A DNA stretch of 64,000 nt from VRUE01 sp963717375 (GTDB lineage Bacteria > Actinomycetota > Thermoleophilia > Solirubrobacterales > 70-9). A program made the translations under genes and the position numbers. Location: the NCBI GenBank assembly GCA_963717375.1, contig OY970329.1, positions 1,178,001-1,242,000 on the forward strand, read 5' to 3'. Positions 28,441-37,973 of the stretch are shown in pieces. The stretch's first letter is position 1, and every line of letters starts with the position of its first letter. The notes under the pieces are model-generated. The model had not been told where the DNA came from, did no database searches, and worked only from the letters and a program-made list of their open reading frames with translations.

Positions 28441-28884
28441 TCAACCCGGGGCGGCTGCGCGCCGTTCCGACTCCTTGGCAATCCCGCCGATCAGCCCATT
28501 GACCGCCTGCTTGACCGCAGCAACGACGGCAAAGCCGACGACAGGCAGCGTCGGCTGCGTCTTTACGGCGTAGACCATCCTGGTGCCGCCGCCACTGGGC
28601 GTCAGCTCCACCGTGCCGACGTGATCGCGCACGGGCAGCCCCGAGAGCAGCGTGTAGGAGAAGCGACTGGGCTCCTCGTAGGCGATCACTTCCTCCCGCA
28701 AAGCGGGTCCCACGGCAGTCAGCTTCCGAATCGCTCCAACCCCGTTCGGGACAGGCTGCCCCTCACGCTCGAGCACGGACTTCCGCAACGGCGTCAGCTC
28801 CGAGTACTTCCGATGATCGGTAAGCACTTCGAACACGGTCTCGGGCGGCGCCGCTATCTCGCGGTTGAAAGTGAAGCTTGCCAT
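28441..28884 (-). CDS. SRPBCC (START/polyketide-cyclase-like) protein
   Basis: 147 aa. It begins FTFNREIAAPPETVFEVLTDHRKYSELTP, the classic SRPBCC helix-grip opening (split into landmarks MASFTFNREI and PPETVFEVLTD). Later strands (RFSYTLLSGLPV, HVGTVELTPSGGGTRM) and a long C-terminal helix complete the fold. Such proteins bind lipids or hydrophobic ligands in the cytoplasm. It is 26 bp after the MBL-hydrolase gene on the same strand. The ligand is unknown. Confidence 0.9.
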   Translation of the reverse strand: MASFTFNREIAAPPETVFEVLTDHRKYSELTPLRKSVLEREGQPVPNGVGAIRKLTAVGPALREEVIAYEEPSRFSYTLLSGLPVRDHVGTVELTPSGGGTRMVYAVKTQPTLPVVGFAVVAAVKQAVNGLIGGIAKESERRAAAPG

Positions 28885-28909
28885 CGCGTCGCAGCCTACA
28901 GAGGGCGCC

Positions 28910-29914
28910 CTACGTCAGCCGCCAGCGCTGCGGATCGGTCCCCTCGACCTTCACCACCTCGCCAAGGATCGCCATGTGATCGAGGCAGGAGAGGACTATC
29001 TGCAGGACCCAGGCGCTGACCGGGGTGTTGACGTTGTCGGCACCGACGATCTCGGCGACGATCTCGAACCCCGTCCGCTCGCCCTCGCCAAGCGCATCGC
29101 GGGTCTTGCCCAGCAGCTCGCCGACCTGGCGCCGCGCCTCGGCGATCTTGGCCTCTGGGTCGCGGAAGGGCCGGCCGTGCCCGGGCAGGCAGAGGTCGAC
29201 GTCGAGCGGCTCGACCTCGTCGAGGCTGGCGAGGAATTCGCCGACCGGGTCGGGGCTGTGACCGTGGTCGAAGAAGAGCACCGTGCGGCCGAGCAGGTGG
29301 TCGCCCGAGATCATCAGCTTGCTCTCGGGCTGGTGTAGGACTACGTGCGAGGGAGCGTGGCCGGGCGTCTCATACACCTGCCAGACCCCGAGGTCGGTCT
29401 CCACCTCGACCCCCGGCAGCAGGTCTCGGTCGGGCTCGACGATCGCGTCGATGCCGTTGTCGTCGTCCTCGCTGCGGGACTCGCGGTAGCGTTCGAGCCC
29501 GGCCACCGGAACGCCGCTCTGGCGCGCCACCTCGAGCCGCTGTTCCAGCGCCGCCGCGGGGTCGTCGGCAAGCAGGCGCACGTGCTCCCACTTGGGGTGC
29601 ATCCAGAGCTCGCAGCCGGCGTTCTCGACGATCGGCGCCGCCAGCCCGTAGTGATCGGTGTGGGAATGGGTGCAAACCAACAGCTTTACGTCGCCGAGGT
29701 CGAAGCCGGCCTGGGCGAGGGCAAGGTCGAACTGGCGCATTCGCCCTTTGCCACCGATGCCGGTGTCGAAGAGGACGATGCCGCCGTCGGCGGCGACCGC
29801 CCAGGCGTTGCCGTGGGGCACGCCGGGCCAGGGGAGCGGCAATCTCAGCCTCCAGATCCCCGGCAGCGTCTTCTCGGCACGAGGAGCCTCGGGCCGCTTG
29901 CGATCCTCCGCCAT
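28910..29914 (-). CDS. MBL-fold metallo-hydrolase
   Basis: 334 aa. I chose ATG 29914 (MAEDRKRPEAPRAEK); an upstream extension overlaps the divergent MFS promoter region. The zinc motif HSHTDH lies near residue 113, followed by further ligands in GHAPSHVVLH and SGDHLLG, and PGHGRPF. The C-terminal winged-helix-like region resembles LACTB2-type hydrolases. It hydrolyses an ester, thioester or phosphodiester; the substrate is not predictable. It is divergent from the MFS exporter with a 71-bp gap. Confidence 0.92.
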   Translation of the reverse strand: MAEDRKRPEAPRAEKTLPGIWRLRLPLPWPGVPHGNAWAVAADGGIVLFDTGIGGKGRMRQFDLALAQAGFDLGDVKLLVCTHSHTDHYGLAAPIVENAGCELWMHPKWEHVRLLADDPAAALEQRLEVARQSGVPVAGLERYRESRSEDDDNGIDAIVEPDRDLLPGVEVETDLGVWQVYETPGHAPSHVVLHQPESKLMISGDHLLGRTVLFFDHGHSPDPVGEFLASLDEVEPLDVDLCLPGHGRPFRDPEAKIAEARRQVGELLGKTRDALGEGERTGFEIVAEIVGADNVNTPVSAWVLQIVLSCLDHMAILGEVVKVEGTDPQRWRLT

Positions 29915-29985
29915 CGAACTGAATCCTCTCAGGCGCCGCCGCCGCGCCGCGTGACCGCCGTCATGCTGGGATAGGTTGAGCGTGC

Positions 29986-31557
29986 ATGGAGTCGAGCAGC
30001 CCCAAGCGCGCAAGCCTCGTCCTCGCAGCGCTGATCCTGGTCGCGGCGGTTGCGAACCTCAACCTGGCGGTGGCCAACGTTGCCCTGCCGGATATCGGCA
30101 AGGCCTTCGGCTCGGGCCAGACGACGCTCAATCTGATCGCCGTCGGCTACTCGTTGGGGCTTGCGACCTCGGTCCTCTACCTGGGCGCGCTCGGCGACCG
30201 TTACGGGCGCAAGATGATGCTTCTGCTTGGCATGGGGCTCTCAATCCCGGCCTCCCTGCTAGCCGGCTTCGCTCCCTCCGACGGGGTCCTCTTCATTGCT
30301 CGGCTGCTCGGCGGCGTCGCCGCAGGCATGGCCTTCCCCACCACCCTGGCCCTGATCACGGCCCTCTGGTCTGGCCCGGCACGGACCCGATCGATCGCCC
30401 TCTGGTCGGCGATCGGCGGCGCGATCGCCTCGCTCGGGCCACTGCTCTCCGGTGCCCTGCTCGAGCAATTCGATTGGGGCTCGGTCTTCCTGATCACGCT
30501 GCCGCTGGCGGGGCTTGCCCTCTTCATGGCCTGGCGCTATGTCCCCGCCCACGTCAACGAGGCAACTGAGCCGGTCGACAACCTCGGCGGCATCCTCTCG
30601 ATCCTGCTGATCGCGGCGCTTGTCCTGGGGATCAACCTTGCGCCGGTCCCCGGCAAGGGAGCGCTGGCGCTTGGGCTGGGCATCGTCGCGGTTGCCGCAA
30701 CCGCGGCCTTCGTGATCCGCCAGCGGCGGGCGCGCTCGCCGCTCTATGACCTCGACGTTGCGGCGCGGCGGATCTTCTGGGTCGCGGCCTGCGCCGGGAT
30801 CATCGTCTTCGGCTCGCTGATGGGAGCGATGTTCATCGGCCAGCAGTTCCTGCAGAACGTGCTCGACTACTCGACCCTCGATTCGGGCCTGGCGATCCTG
30901 CCGGCAGCAGTGCTGATGGTGATCGTCGCACCGCGCTCGGCAAAGCTGGTCGAGGCGCGCGGCGCCCGCTTCACCCTGCTGATCGGCTACGTCTTCTGCC
31001 TGCTCGGCTTCCTCACCATGCTGCTGCTCTGGAAGGACAACATCGACTACTGGAAGGTCGGCCTCGGCTACGCCCTGATCGGGGTTGGCGTCGGCTTCGC
31101 CGGCACCCCGGCCTCGCACTCGCTGACCGGCTCGGTCCCCGTCACCCGCGCCGGCATGGCCTCGGGAACCGCCGACCTGCAGCGCGACCTCGGCGGCGCG
31201 ATCATGCAGTCGATCTTCGGTGCCCTGCTTACCGCCGGCTACGCGGCCGCCGCCAGCGCCGCGATCGCCTCCTCCGGCGAATCGGCCAAGGTCACCGAAA
31301 ACGTCGAAGGAGAGCTGACCAAGTCCTTCTCCAGCGCCGCCGACCTCGCCTCGCAGTACCCCGGTCATTCCGAACAGATCATCGCCGCCGCCAAGACCTC
31401 GTTCCTGCAGGGTGACGAGCTCGCCTATACCGCCGGCATCGCCGCCGTCCTACTCGGCGCCGCCCTTGTCTTCTTCTTCTTCCCCAAGCGGGACGAGGAG
31501 GAGGCGCTGCTGGAGCGCTACCACGCCGAAGACACCAAGCCCGCCGTCACTGCTTGA
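29986..31557 (+). CDS. MFS drug-type exporter (DHA2, 14-TM)
   Basis: 523 aa with about 14 membrane segments. Motif A-like GALGDRYGRKMM and motif C-like LGPLLSGALLEQFDWGSVF are present, with NVALPDIGKAFG at the start, typical of DHA2 proton-coupled exporters (EmrB/QacA). It lies in the membrane and likely exports hydrophobic compounds. The LtrA-like gene begins 4 bp after its stop, so they share a transcript. No regulator is adjacent, so the substrate is unknown. Confidence 0.92.
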   Translation: MESSSPKRASLVLAALILVAAVANLNLAVANVALPDIGKAFGSGQTTLNLIAVGYSLGLATSVLYLGALGDRYGRKMMLLLGMGLSIPASLLAGFAPSDGVLFIARLLGGVAAGMAFPTTLALITALWSGPARTRSIALWSAIGGAIASLGPLLSGALLEQFDWGSVFLITLPLAGLALFMAWRYVPAHVNEATEPVDNLGGILSILLIAALVLGINLAPVPGKGALALGLGIVAVAATAAFVIRQRRARSPLYDLDVAARRIFWVAACAGIIVFGSLMGAMFIGQQFLQNVLDYSTLDSGLAILPAAVLMVIVAPRSAKLVEARGARFTLLIGYVFCLLGFLTMLLLWKDNIDYWKVGLGYALIGVGVGFAGTPASHSLTGSVPVTRAGMASGTADLQRDLGGAIMQSIFGALLTAGYAAAASAAIASSGESAKVTENVEGELTKSFSSAADLASQYPGHSEQIIAAAKTSFLQGDELAYTAGIAAVLLGAALVFFFFPKRDEEEALLERYHAEDTKPAVTA

Positions 31558-31561
31558 GAAG

Positions 31562-32755
31562 ATGGCGGCGATGCCCGCCAACGGCGAAAACGGAGGGTCC
31601 CGGCTCGGCACGACACTGCGCGAAGGCGAGCGGGTAACGCCGCTCGAGCTCTTCTTCGACCTTGTCTTCGTGCTGGCGATCACCCAGTGCACGGCGCTGA
31701 TGTCGCACCACCCGACCTGGTCGGGAATAGCCCAGGGCCTACTGGTGCTCGGCATGCTCTGGTGGGCCTGGACCGGTTACTCCTGGCTGACCAGCGTGAT
31801 CGACCCCGAGGAGGGGGCGGTGCGCCTGGTCATGTTCGGTGCGATGGCGGCGCTGCTGCTTGTCTCCCTCTGCGTGCCGGAAGCGTTCGGTGGCCTGGCG
31901 CTCGCTTTCGCGCTGATCTACGGGGTGGTTCGCTCGGCGCAGATCGTCCTGTTCATGCTCGCCAGCCCCGAGGACGACGCCCTGCGCCACTCGGTCCTGG
32001 GCCTCGCCGCAAGCACGGCGGTCGCCGTCGTCCTGCTGGCCACGGCGTCTCTCTTCGACGGCCTCGCCCAGGGGGCGCTCTGGGCGCTCGCCCTCTTCCT
32101 CGACATGGCCGGGCCCTACTTCTTTGGCTCCGAGGGCTGGAAACTCGTTCCAGGGCATTTCGCTGAGCGCCACGGGCTGATCGTGATCATCGCCCTCGGC
32201 GAGTCGATCGTCGCGATCGGGGTCGGCGCCTCCCACTCGCTCACCCTCAGCATCGGCACCGCCGCCGTGCTCGGCGTCGCCCTTACGGCGGCGATGTGGT
32301 GGATCTACTTCGACATCGTCGCGATCGTCGCCGGGAAACGACTGGCGGAGGCGGACGTCGGCAAGACGCAGAACGAGATGGCGCGCGACTCCTACTCGTA
32401 TATGCACCTGGTGATGGTGGCCGGAATCGTCCTCGTTGCCCTCGGCCTAAAGACGACGATCGGCCATACGGGAGATCACCTGCACGCCGTACCCGCCTTC
32501 GCCCTGTTCGGCGGCCTCGCCATCTACCTCTTCGGCCACGTTGTGTTCCGCTACCGCCACGTCCATACGGTCAACAGGCAGCGACTGCTGCTCGGAATCG
32601 TCCTGCTGGCCCTGGTCCCCGTAGCGACCGAGGTGCCCGCCCTGGTCCCGGTCGCGATCGCCAACCTGCTGATCTGGGCGATGATCGCCTACGAGACGCG
32701 CCTCTACGGCGAGGGTCGGCACGAGGTGCGCCGTCCCCAGACCGCCGGGGCTTAA
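31562..32755 (+). CDS. Low temperature requirement protein A (LtrA)-like membrane protein
   Basis: 397 aa, about 10-11 membrane segments. The N-terminal signature VTPLELFFDLVFVLAITQ and later GESIVAIGVGA with WWIYFD are hallmarks of the LtrA family, whose function is poorly known (named from a Listeria cold-growth phenotype). The start may be ATG 31562 or 31571. It is 4 bp after the MFS gene and convergent with the next membrane protein, sharing TTAA at the stops. Confidence 0.9.
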   Translation: MAAMPANGENGGSRLGTTLREGERVTPLELFFDLVFVLAITQCTALMSHHPTWSGIAQGLLVLGMLWWAWTGYSWLTSVIDPEEGAVRLVMFGAMAALLLVSLCVPEAFGGLALAFALIYGVVRSAQIVLFMLASPEDDALRHSVLGLAASTAVAVVLLATASLFDGLAQGALWALALFLDMAGPYFFGSEGWKLVPGHFAERHGLIVIIALGESIVAIGVGASHSLTLSIGTAAVLGVALTAAMWWIYFDIVAIVAGKRLAEADVGKTQNEMARDSYSYMHLVMVAGIVLVALGLKTTIGHTGDHLHAVPAFALFGGLAIYLFGHVVFRYRHVHTVNRQRLLLGIVLLALVPVATEVPALVPVAIANLLIWAMIAYETRLYGEGRHEVRRPQTAGA

Positions 32756-33456
32756 GCGCGGCGGCGGCGCGGGCCGAGCGGGTGCTCGAACTCCTGCATC
32801 AGCCCGGCAATCGCGAAGCAGAGGGCGCCGGTCAGCGTGCCCCAGTTAGCGATGCCGATGTTGACCGCTTTGGCGCTCGCCGGCTCAACGAACGAGGCCA
32901 CGGCGGAGACCATGAAAAGGACCGAGCCGATCTGGTTGACGCCGACGATCCACCAGCCAAGGTCGCGATGGCGCCAGAAGCGCCGGCCGCCGCCGATCTC
33001 GGTCAGCGCCAGATGGCCGGAGATGAGGAAGAGCGCGCAGCCGACCATGTCCGGCGACCAGACGAGGTGATCCTCGGCGGCCGGGCTGAGTTCGGCGATG
33101 AACGAGTCGATCAGGTTGATCGCGAAGACCAGGGTGCCGGCGAAGAGGACGACGGCACTCAGCCACTGCAGGCGGCGCGGTTCGCGCGACCACCAGCGCC
33201 AGCGGGCCTCCGCGGCAGCGGGATCGCCGCTCGGCTCGTTGACCACCTGCAGGACCGAGCTGTAGCCGCCGGTGCTGAAGAAGACGCCGCCGAGGAGGTA
33301 GACCGATGCGCAGGCGGTCGTCGAGACCCCAGCCTGGGCCAGCCCCGCGCCGAGGGCAAACAGCGATCCCCCGATCAGGAACGCGGTCGCCGCGACCGCG
33401 TTCAGCAGCGCGCTACGGCTTGACGAAAGTCTCCGGGTCGGGGCCGATGCGCTCAC
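32752..33456 (-). CDS. Integral membrane protein of unknown function
   Basis: 234 aa, GTG start at 33456, with six probable membrane helices (for example ALLNAVAATAFLIGGSLFAL, LQWLSAVVLFAGTLVFAI, NWGTLTGALCFAIAGLMQ). The first helices carry Gly/Ser-rich turns that recall YrhK-like proteins, but I would not name a family. Its start lies 44 bp inside the aldo/keto reductase gene; there is no later ATG or GTG near the N-terminus. The long same-strand overlap suggests translational coupling with that gene. It ends in TTAA shared with the LtrA-like gene. Confidence 0.75.
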   Translation of the reverse strand: MSASAPTRRLSSSRSALLNAVAATAFLIGGSLFALGAGLAQAGVSTTACASVYLLGGVFFSTGGYSSVLQVVNEPSGDPAAAEARWRWWSREPRRLQWLSAVVLFAGTLVFAINLIDSFIAELSPAAEDHLVWSPDMVGCALFLISGHLALTEIGGGRRFWRHRDLGWWIVGVNQIGSVLFMVSAVASFVEPASAKAVNIGIANWGTLTGALCFAIAGLMQEFEHPLGPRRRRA

Positions 33457-34249
33457 CGCGGTCGAGTTTCGCGAATTCGACCATGTCCTCGTCGTCCAGT
33501 TCGAAGTCGAAGACCTCGATGTTCTCGCGAATCCGCTCCGGAGTCACCGACTTCGGAATGACGACGTTGCCCAGCTGCAGGTGCCAGCGCAGAATCACCT
33601 GAGCGGGCGTCCTCTCGTGCCGCTCGGCGATCGCGGCGATCGTCTCATCATCGAGCAGACCACCCTGGGCGAGCGGGCTCCAGGCCTCGGTGGCGATCCG
33701 CTGTTCGGCGTGGAAGGCGCGCAGATCGGCTTGCTGGAGGCTCGGGTGCAGCTCGACCTGGTTCACCGTCGGCCGCGTGTCTGCCTCGGCCTCGAGCCGT
33801 TCCAGATCCTCGATTCGAAAGTTGGAGACCCCGATCGTGCGGGCGCCCTCCTCCTCGTAGATCCGTTCGAACGCCCTCCAGGTATCGACGAAGCGGCCCT
33901 CGCTGGGAACCGGCCAGTGGATCAGGTAGAGATCGACGTGGTCCAGCCCCAGCCGATCGAGACTAGCCTCGAATGCAGCCAGGGTCGAGTCGTGTCCCTG
34001 GTCGGCGTTCCAGAGCTTCGTGGTGACGAAGACGTCCTCGCGGGGCAGGCCGGAAGCGGCGAGCGCGGCGCCGACCGCTGCCTCGTTGCGGTAGGCGGCG
34101 GCGGTGTCGATGTGGCGGTAGCCGGCATCGAGCGCCAGCTCGACCGTCGCCTGTGTCTCCTTGGGCGGGACCTGGAAGACACCGAACCCAAGCTGGGGGA
34201 TCACGATGCCGTCATGGAGAACGGCGCTTGGAATTGTCAATTGAGGCAT
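33413..34249 (-). CDS. Aldo/keto reductase (2,5-diketo-D-gluconate reductase-like)
   Basis: 278 aa. The catalytic tetrad is visible: Asp48 (HIDTAAAY), Tyr53, Lys78 (TTKLW) and His111 (LIHWPVP). GVSNF and IPKSVTPERIREN are NADPH-site segments. It is an (alpha/beta)8 cytoplasmic oxidoreductase acting on aldehydes or keto sugars. It is divergent from the GntR regulator across a 155-bp, AT-richer region, so it may belong to the uptake/oxygenase locus under that regulator (inference). Confidence 0.93.
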   Translation of the reverse strand: MPQLTIPSAVLHDGIVIPQLGFGVFQVPPKETQATVELALDAGYRHIDTAAAYRNEAAVGAALAASGLPREDVFVTTKLWNADQGHDSTLAAFEASLDRLGLDHVDLYLIHWPVPSEGRFVDTWRAFERIYEEEGARTIGVSNFRIEDLERLEAEADTRPTVNQVELHPSLQQADLRAFHAEQRIATEAWSPLAQGGLLDDETIAAIAERHERTPAQVILRWHLQLGNVVIPKSVTPERIRENIEVFDFELDDEDMVEFAKLDRGERIGPDPETFVKP

Positions 34250-34404
34250 CAGCTTCCCTTTGTTGTCATGATAGCTCTATTGCTGTCATGCGTAGTCGGG
34301 ATCTCTGTACCCGGCTGGAAAGCGTTTACGCCTCTCTGGGTTGGAGTCAATTTCCCAGACCAAAGTGGCACTGACCTCTATGTGAAAGGTATCCTCGCCT
34401 CCAA

Positions 34405-35205
34405 ATGGCCAAGCCCAACCAACCGGTACGGGGCCGGCCCAAGCAGTCATCCGAGGTTCCCCTGGCCGGTAGTCGCGGGCTTGACCGCAGCAGCGACGTG
34501 CCGCTCTACTTCCAGCTCGCCGCGGCGCTGAAGGTGATGCTGGAGGTCGGCGGCTGGGAGTCCGGTGCGCGCTTTGCCTCCGAGCGCGAGATCGAAGAAG
34601 AGTTCGGCGTCTCGCGTGCGGTGATCCGGCCGGCGCTCGATCTCCTCGTCGGCGACGGGGCCATTTTCCGCGTCAAGGGATCGGGTGCCTTCGTCGCGCC
34701 GCCACGGCAGGAAGTCGAGGTGGCAGGGCTGGTCAGGCTGTGGCTGGAGCGCCACCACGATCGCCCGATCGCCGTCCGCAGCGCCAAGGAGCACCTGCCC
34801 GATCACACCGTTTCTCATTTCCTCGAGATCGAGGATGACGACACTCACGTCGCGCACGTGATTGCGATCGTCGACGTTGGTAAACCGTCGGTCTGCCTCG
34901 TCGACTCCTACTCCACTGTTGCCCACGTGCCCTGGTTCATTCCCACCGCCCACGCGTTGGCGGCCGGCGCAAAACCACCCGTCCCCGGCGGACTTGAGCT
35001 GACCCGCGCGACGATCGCAGTCGAGCACACTTTCTTCGGCGAGTGGGGCTCCTCTCAGGTCGGCGCCAAAGCCGGCGAGCCGGCGCTGATGGGGCGCTTC
35101 ATCCAGTTCGGCCGCACGCCAGGATCGGAGCGCGAGCGCCCACTCGAGTTCGCGCGCCTGATCTACCGAGCTGACAGCACCCAGCTCTCTTTTGTGCTCA
35201 GCTAG
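34405..35205 (+). CDS. GntR-family transcriptional regulator with UTRA-type effector domain
   Basis: 266 aa. The winged helix (about 32-100) has VPLYFQLAAALKVMLEVGGW, RFASEREIEEEFGVSRAVIR and GAIFRVKGSGAFVA, the standard GntR pattern. The C-terminal part (about 105-266) looks like a chorismate-lyase/UTRA ligand domain. It precedes a branched-chain-type ABC importer by 42 bp and is divergent from the aldo/keto reductase, so it probably controls this locus in response to the imported compound. An inverted repeat, TCTGGG-N13-CCCAGA, lies upstream and could be its site. Confidence 0.9.
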   Translation: MAKPNQPVRGRPKQSSEVPLAGSRGLDRSSDVPLYFQLAAALKVMLEVGGWESGARFASEREIEEEFGVSRAVIRPALDLLVGDGAIFRVKGSGAFVAPPRQEVEVAGLVRLWLERHHDRPIAVRSAKEHLPDHTVSHFLEIEDDDTHVAHVIAIVDVGKPSVCLVDSYSTVAHVPWFIPTAHALAAGAKPPVPGGLELTRATIAVEHTFFGEWGSSQVGAKAGEPALMGRFIQFGRTPGSERERPLEFARLIYRADSTQLSFVLS

Positions 35206-35247
35206 CACGAGATTTCTTAATCGCTATGGAAAGATCAATTGCTCGCC

Positions 35248-36132
35248 ATGACGGAGCTGGGTCAGAACCTGATCGATGCCCTTGCCCTCGGCAGCCTCTA
35301 CGCGTTGATCGCCCTCGGCATCACGCTCGTCTACACCGTGATGGGAATGATGAACTTCGCCCACGGCGAGTTCATCATGCTCTCCGCCTACGCCCTGTTC
35401 GCCTTCGCGGGGCTGCCCTTCGCCGCCGCGGTCGGGTGCGCCCTGCTGGCCGGGGTCGCGATCGCGCTGCTTGCCGAGCGCGTGGCCTTCCGCCCGGTCC
35501 GTAACGCCGACCTCTCGGCCCAGCTCGTCACCTCGCTGGCAGTCGCGGCGATCCTCCAGAACGTCGTCACCGCGGCGGTCGACGCTCGCGCCCAATCGGT
35601 CGAAACACCGGCCGCGATCAGCGAATCGACCAGCTTCGGCAGCGTTTCGGTGCCAAACCTGGAGTTCGTCACCCTCGGACTGACGGTGATCGTCCTCGGC
35701 GGTCTCGGCTGGCTGCTCTACAGAACCCGCACCGGCCTGGCGATGCGGGCGGCGGCGGAGAACTTCGACATGGCCCGCCTGCTCGGCGTCCGCGCGGACC
35801 GGGTGATCGCGATCGCCTTCGCGATCAGCGGAGCGCTCGCCGCCGTCGTCGGCGTGCTGATCGTGATGCAGACCGGCCAGGTATCGCCGACGATGGGGCT
35901 CACCCCGGTCCTGATCGGCTTCGTCGCGGTGGTGATCGGCGGCTTCGGCCGGATGTTCGGCGCCGTGGTCGGCGGCCTGCTGCTGGGTGCGCTGTCCTCC
36001 CTGCTCGGGGTCTACCTCCCGGACGGACTGGTGCCGTTCCGCGAAGCGATCGTCTTCACCTTTCCGGTGCTGATCCTGATCTTCAGGCCGCACGGCCTGC
36101 TGGGCGGGGAGATCGGCAAGGCCCGGGTATGA
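35248..36132 (+). CDS. livH: Branched-chain amino-acid-type ABC permease LivH
   Basis: 294 aa from ATG 35248 (MTELGQNLIDALALGSLYAL); TTG at 35239 is also possible, with GGAAAG upstream. About eight membrane segments; GITLVYTVMGMMNFAHGEF is the LivH signature, and the EAA-like loop contains ENFDMARLLGV. It is one half of the membrane channel of a HAAT-family importer. It overlaps the next gene by 4 bp (ATGA). The actual substrate could be an aromatic or other carboxylate, given the adjacent oxygenase. Confidence 0.93.
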   Translation: MTELGQNLIDALALGSLYALIALGITLVYTVMGMMNFAHGEFIMLSAYALFAFAGLPFAAAVGCALLAGVAIALLAERVAFRPVRNADLSAQLVTSLAVAAILQNVVTAAVDARAQSVETPAAISESTSFGSVSVPNLEFVTLGLTVIVLGGLGWLLYRTRTGLAMRAAAENFDMARLLGVRADRVIAIAFAISGALAAVVGVLIVMQTGQVSPTMGLTPVLIGFVAVVIGGFGRMFGAVVGGLLLGALSSLLGVYLPDGLVPFREAIVFTFPVLILIFRPHGLLGGEIGKARV

Positions 36133-37973
36133 GCACCGCGAGATTTCGCTCCAGCCCCTCCGCCGCCACTTCGCTGCTGTTGCCATTGGCCCTGATCGCG
36201 ATCGCCGCTTTGGTCGGCGCCAACGGCACGCCCTCCCTGCAGGGCACCGTCACGCTGATTCTCTGCAACCTGATCGTCGTCGTCGGCTTGCAGGTCTTCG
36301 TCGGCAACAGCGGCGTCTACTCGTTCGGCCAGCTTGGCTTCGCGACGACCGGTGCCTACGTCGCCGCGATCCTCACCCTGCCGGCGACCTTCGCCCTCCT
36401 GCAGACGCCCGGCCTGCCGCATTTCATCGCCGACGCCGACCTCGGCGCGCTCTCCTCGACGCTGATCGCCGCGGCAGTCTCCGGACTGCTCGCGATGGTC
36501 GTCGGCCTGCCGCTGATGCGGACGTCCACCCTTGCGATCCCGATCTCCACCTTCGCCTTCCTGATCGTCGTCTACAACGTCGTTGCCAACTGGGACCGCA
36601 TCACCGGTGGCAACAGCGGCCTGGTCAGCATCCCAACGACGACCGGCGTCGGATCCGCCGCGCTGTGGGCGGTCGCAGCCGTGATCCTCGCGCTGGCGTT
36701 CAAATGGTCGGCGAGCGGCTACCGCCTGCAGGCGACGCGCGAGGACGAGGTGGCGGCGCGCTCGATCGGAGTCCACGTGATGAGGGAGCGGCTGATCGCC
36801 TTCGGCATCAGCGGGGTGCTGTGTGGGGTCGGTGGCGCGCTGGCGGTGCACCAGTCGGGCGTCCTCAACCCCGCCACCTTCTACTTCGGCGCGACCGTGA
36901 CGACGATGACGATGCTGGTCGTCGGCGGCGCCCGCAGTGTCTTTGGGGCGGTGATCGGGGCACTGGCGATCTCGATCGTCAACGAGCTGCTGCGGGGCGT
37001 TGAGAACGGCGCCAGCCTGTTCGGCGCGATCTCGATCGGCGAAGCGCCGGGCCTGGCCGCGATCGGTCTCGGCCTGATCCTGCTGGCGACGATGATCGCG
37101 ATGCCGAACGGCCTCAGCGGCGGCAAGGAGGCGGGCGAGCTGCCCTGGCTGCGCCGCCTGGGTCCAAGGGCCCCGGTGCCGCCACCCCGACAGGCCGACG
37201 CGCTCACCGGCAGGCCGGCGGTCGAGCACGTCACCAAAGGCGCCCTGCGCGCCGAACGGGTATCGCTCGCTTTCGCCGGCCTGCAGGTGCTCAAGGAGAT
37301 CGACCTCTCGCTCGAGCCCGGCGAGGCGCTCGGCCTGATCGGCCCCAACGGCGCCGGCAAGACCACCCTCGTCAACGTCCTCAGCGGGTTCCAAGCGCCC
37401 GACTCGGGCTCCGTCTGGCTTGACGGGAGCGAAGTCACCCGGCGCTCCCCGACCCGCCTCGCCCACGACGGCCTGGGCCGCACCTTCCAGGCCGCCCTCC
37501 CCTTTCCCGACCTGAGCGTCCTCGAGAGCGTCGCGGTCGGCGCGATGGGCATCGGAGTCGACAGGCGGCGGGCAGTCGCGGTCGCAGCCAACGTGCTCGC
37601 CCGCCTCAACCTGCTCGAGCAGGCCGCGCTGCCGGCCGGTTCCCTGCCACCGGGGAGCCAGCGCCTCCTCGGCATCGCCCGCGCGCTCGCAATCGAGCCC
37701 CGCTACCTGCTGCTCGACGAGCCCGCCGCCGGGCTGAACGAGGCGGAAAGCGAGGATCTGGTCGCGATCCTGCGCGGCGTGCTGGCGGACTTCGGCTGCG
37801 GGATCCTGCTGATCGAGCACGACGTGAACATCGTCATGCCGCTCTGCTCCCGGGTTCAAGTGCTCGACGATGGCATGACCCTGCGGATCGGGACCCCGGA
37901 GGAAGTCCAATCCGACCCAATCGTGGTCGAGTCCTATCTCGGCAGCTCCTTCCTGGCGGCCGCCGATGCTTGA
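36129..37973 (+). CDS. LivM permease fused to LivG ATPase
   Basis: 614 aa. Residues about 1-330 are a LivM-type permease (VGNSGVYSFGQLGFATTGAYV, then ATREDEVAARSIGV). After a Pro-rich linker (about 340-375) comes a LivG ATPase with Walker A GPNGAGKTTLVN, Walker B LLLDEPAAGLNEAES and the H-loop LLIEHDVNIV. The signature motif is degenerate (LPPGSQRLLGIA instead of LSYG/LSGGQ). Fusion puts channel and ATPase in fixed stoichiometry. It overlaps livH and livF by 4 and 8 bp. Confidence 0.93.
   Translation: MSTARFRSSPSAATSLLLPLALIAIAALVGANGTPSLQGTVTLILCNLIVVVGLQVFVGNSGVYSFGQLGFATTGAYVAAILTLPATFALLQTPGLPHFIADADLGALSSTLIAAAVSGLLAMVVGLPLMRTSTLAIPISTFAFLIVVYNVVANWDRITGGNSGLVSIPTTTGVGSAALWAVAAVILALAFKWSASGYRLQATREDEVAARSIGVHVMRERLIAFGISGVLCGVGGALAVHQSGVLNPATFYFGATVTTMTMLVVGGARSVFGAVIGALAISIVNELLRGVENGASLFGAISIGEAPGLAAIGLGLILLATMIAMPNGLSGGKEAGELPWLRRLGPRAPVPPPRQADALTGRPAVEHVTKGALRAERVSLAFAGLQVLKEIDLSLEPGEALGLIGPNGAGKTTLVNVLSGFQAPDSGSVWLDGSEVTRRSPTRLAHDGLGRTFQAALPFPDLSVLESVAVGAMGIGVDRRRAVAVAANVLARLNLLEQAALPAGSLPPGSQRLLGIARALAIEPRYLLLDEPAAGLNEAESEDLVAILRGVLADFGCGILLIEHDVNIVMPLCSRVQVLDDGMTLRIGTPEEVQSDPIVVESYLGSSFLAAADA

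Noticed and set aside
26014..29019. 1001-codon open frame on the + strand
   Set aside because: It crosses the GH-like gene in another frame and lies antisense to the propeller, SRPBCC and MBL genes, which all have proper motifs.
36012..37910. 632-codon minus-strand frame opposite the LivM-LivG fusion
   Set aside because: Shadow of the fused gene; low-complexity, no domain.
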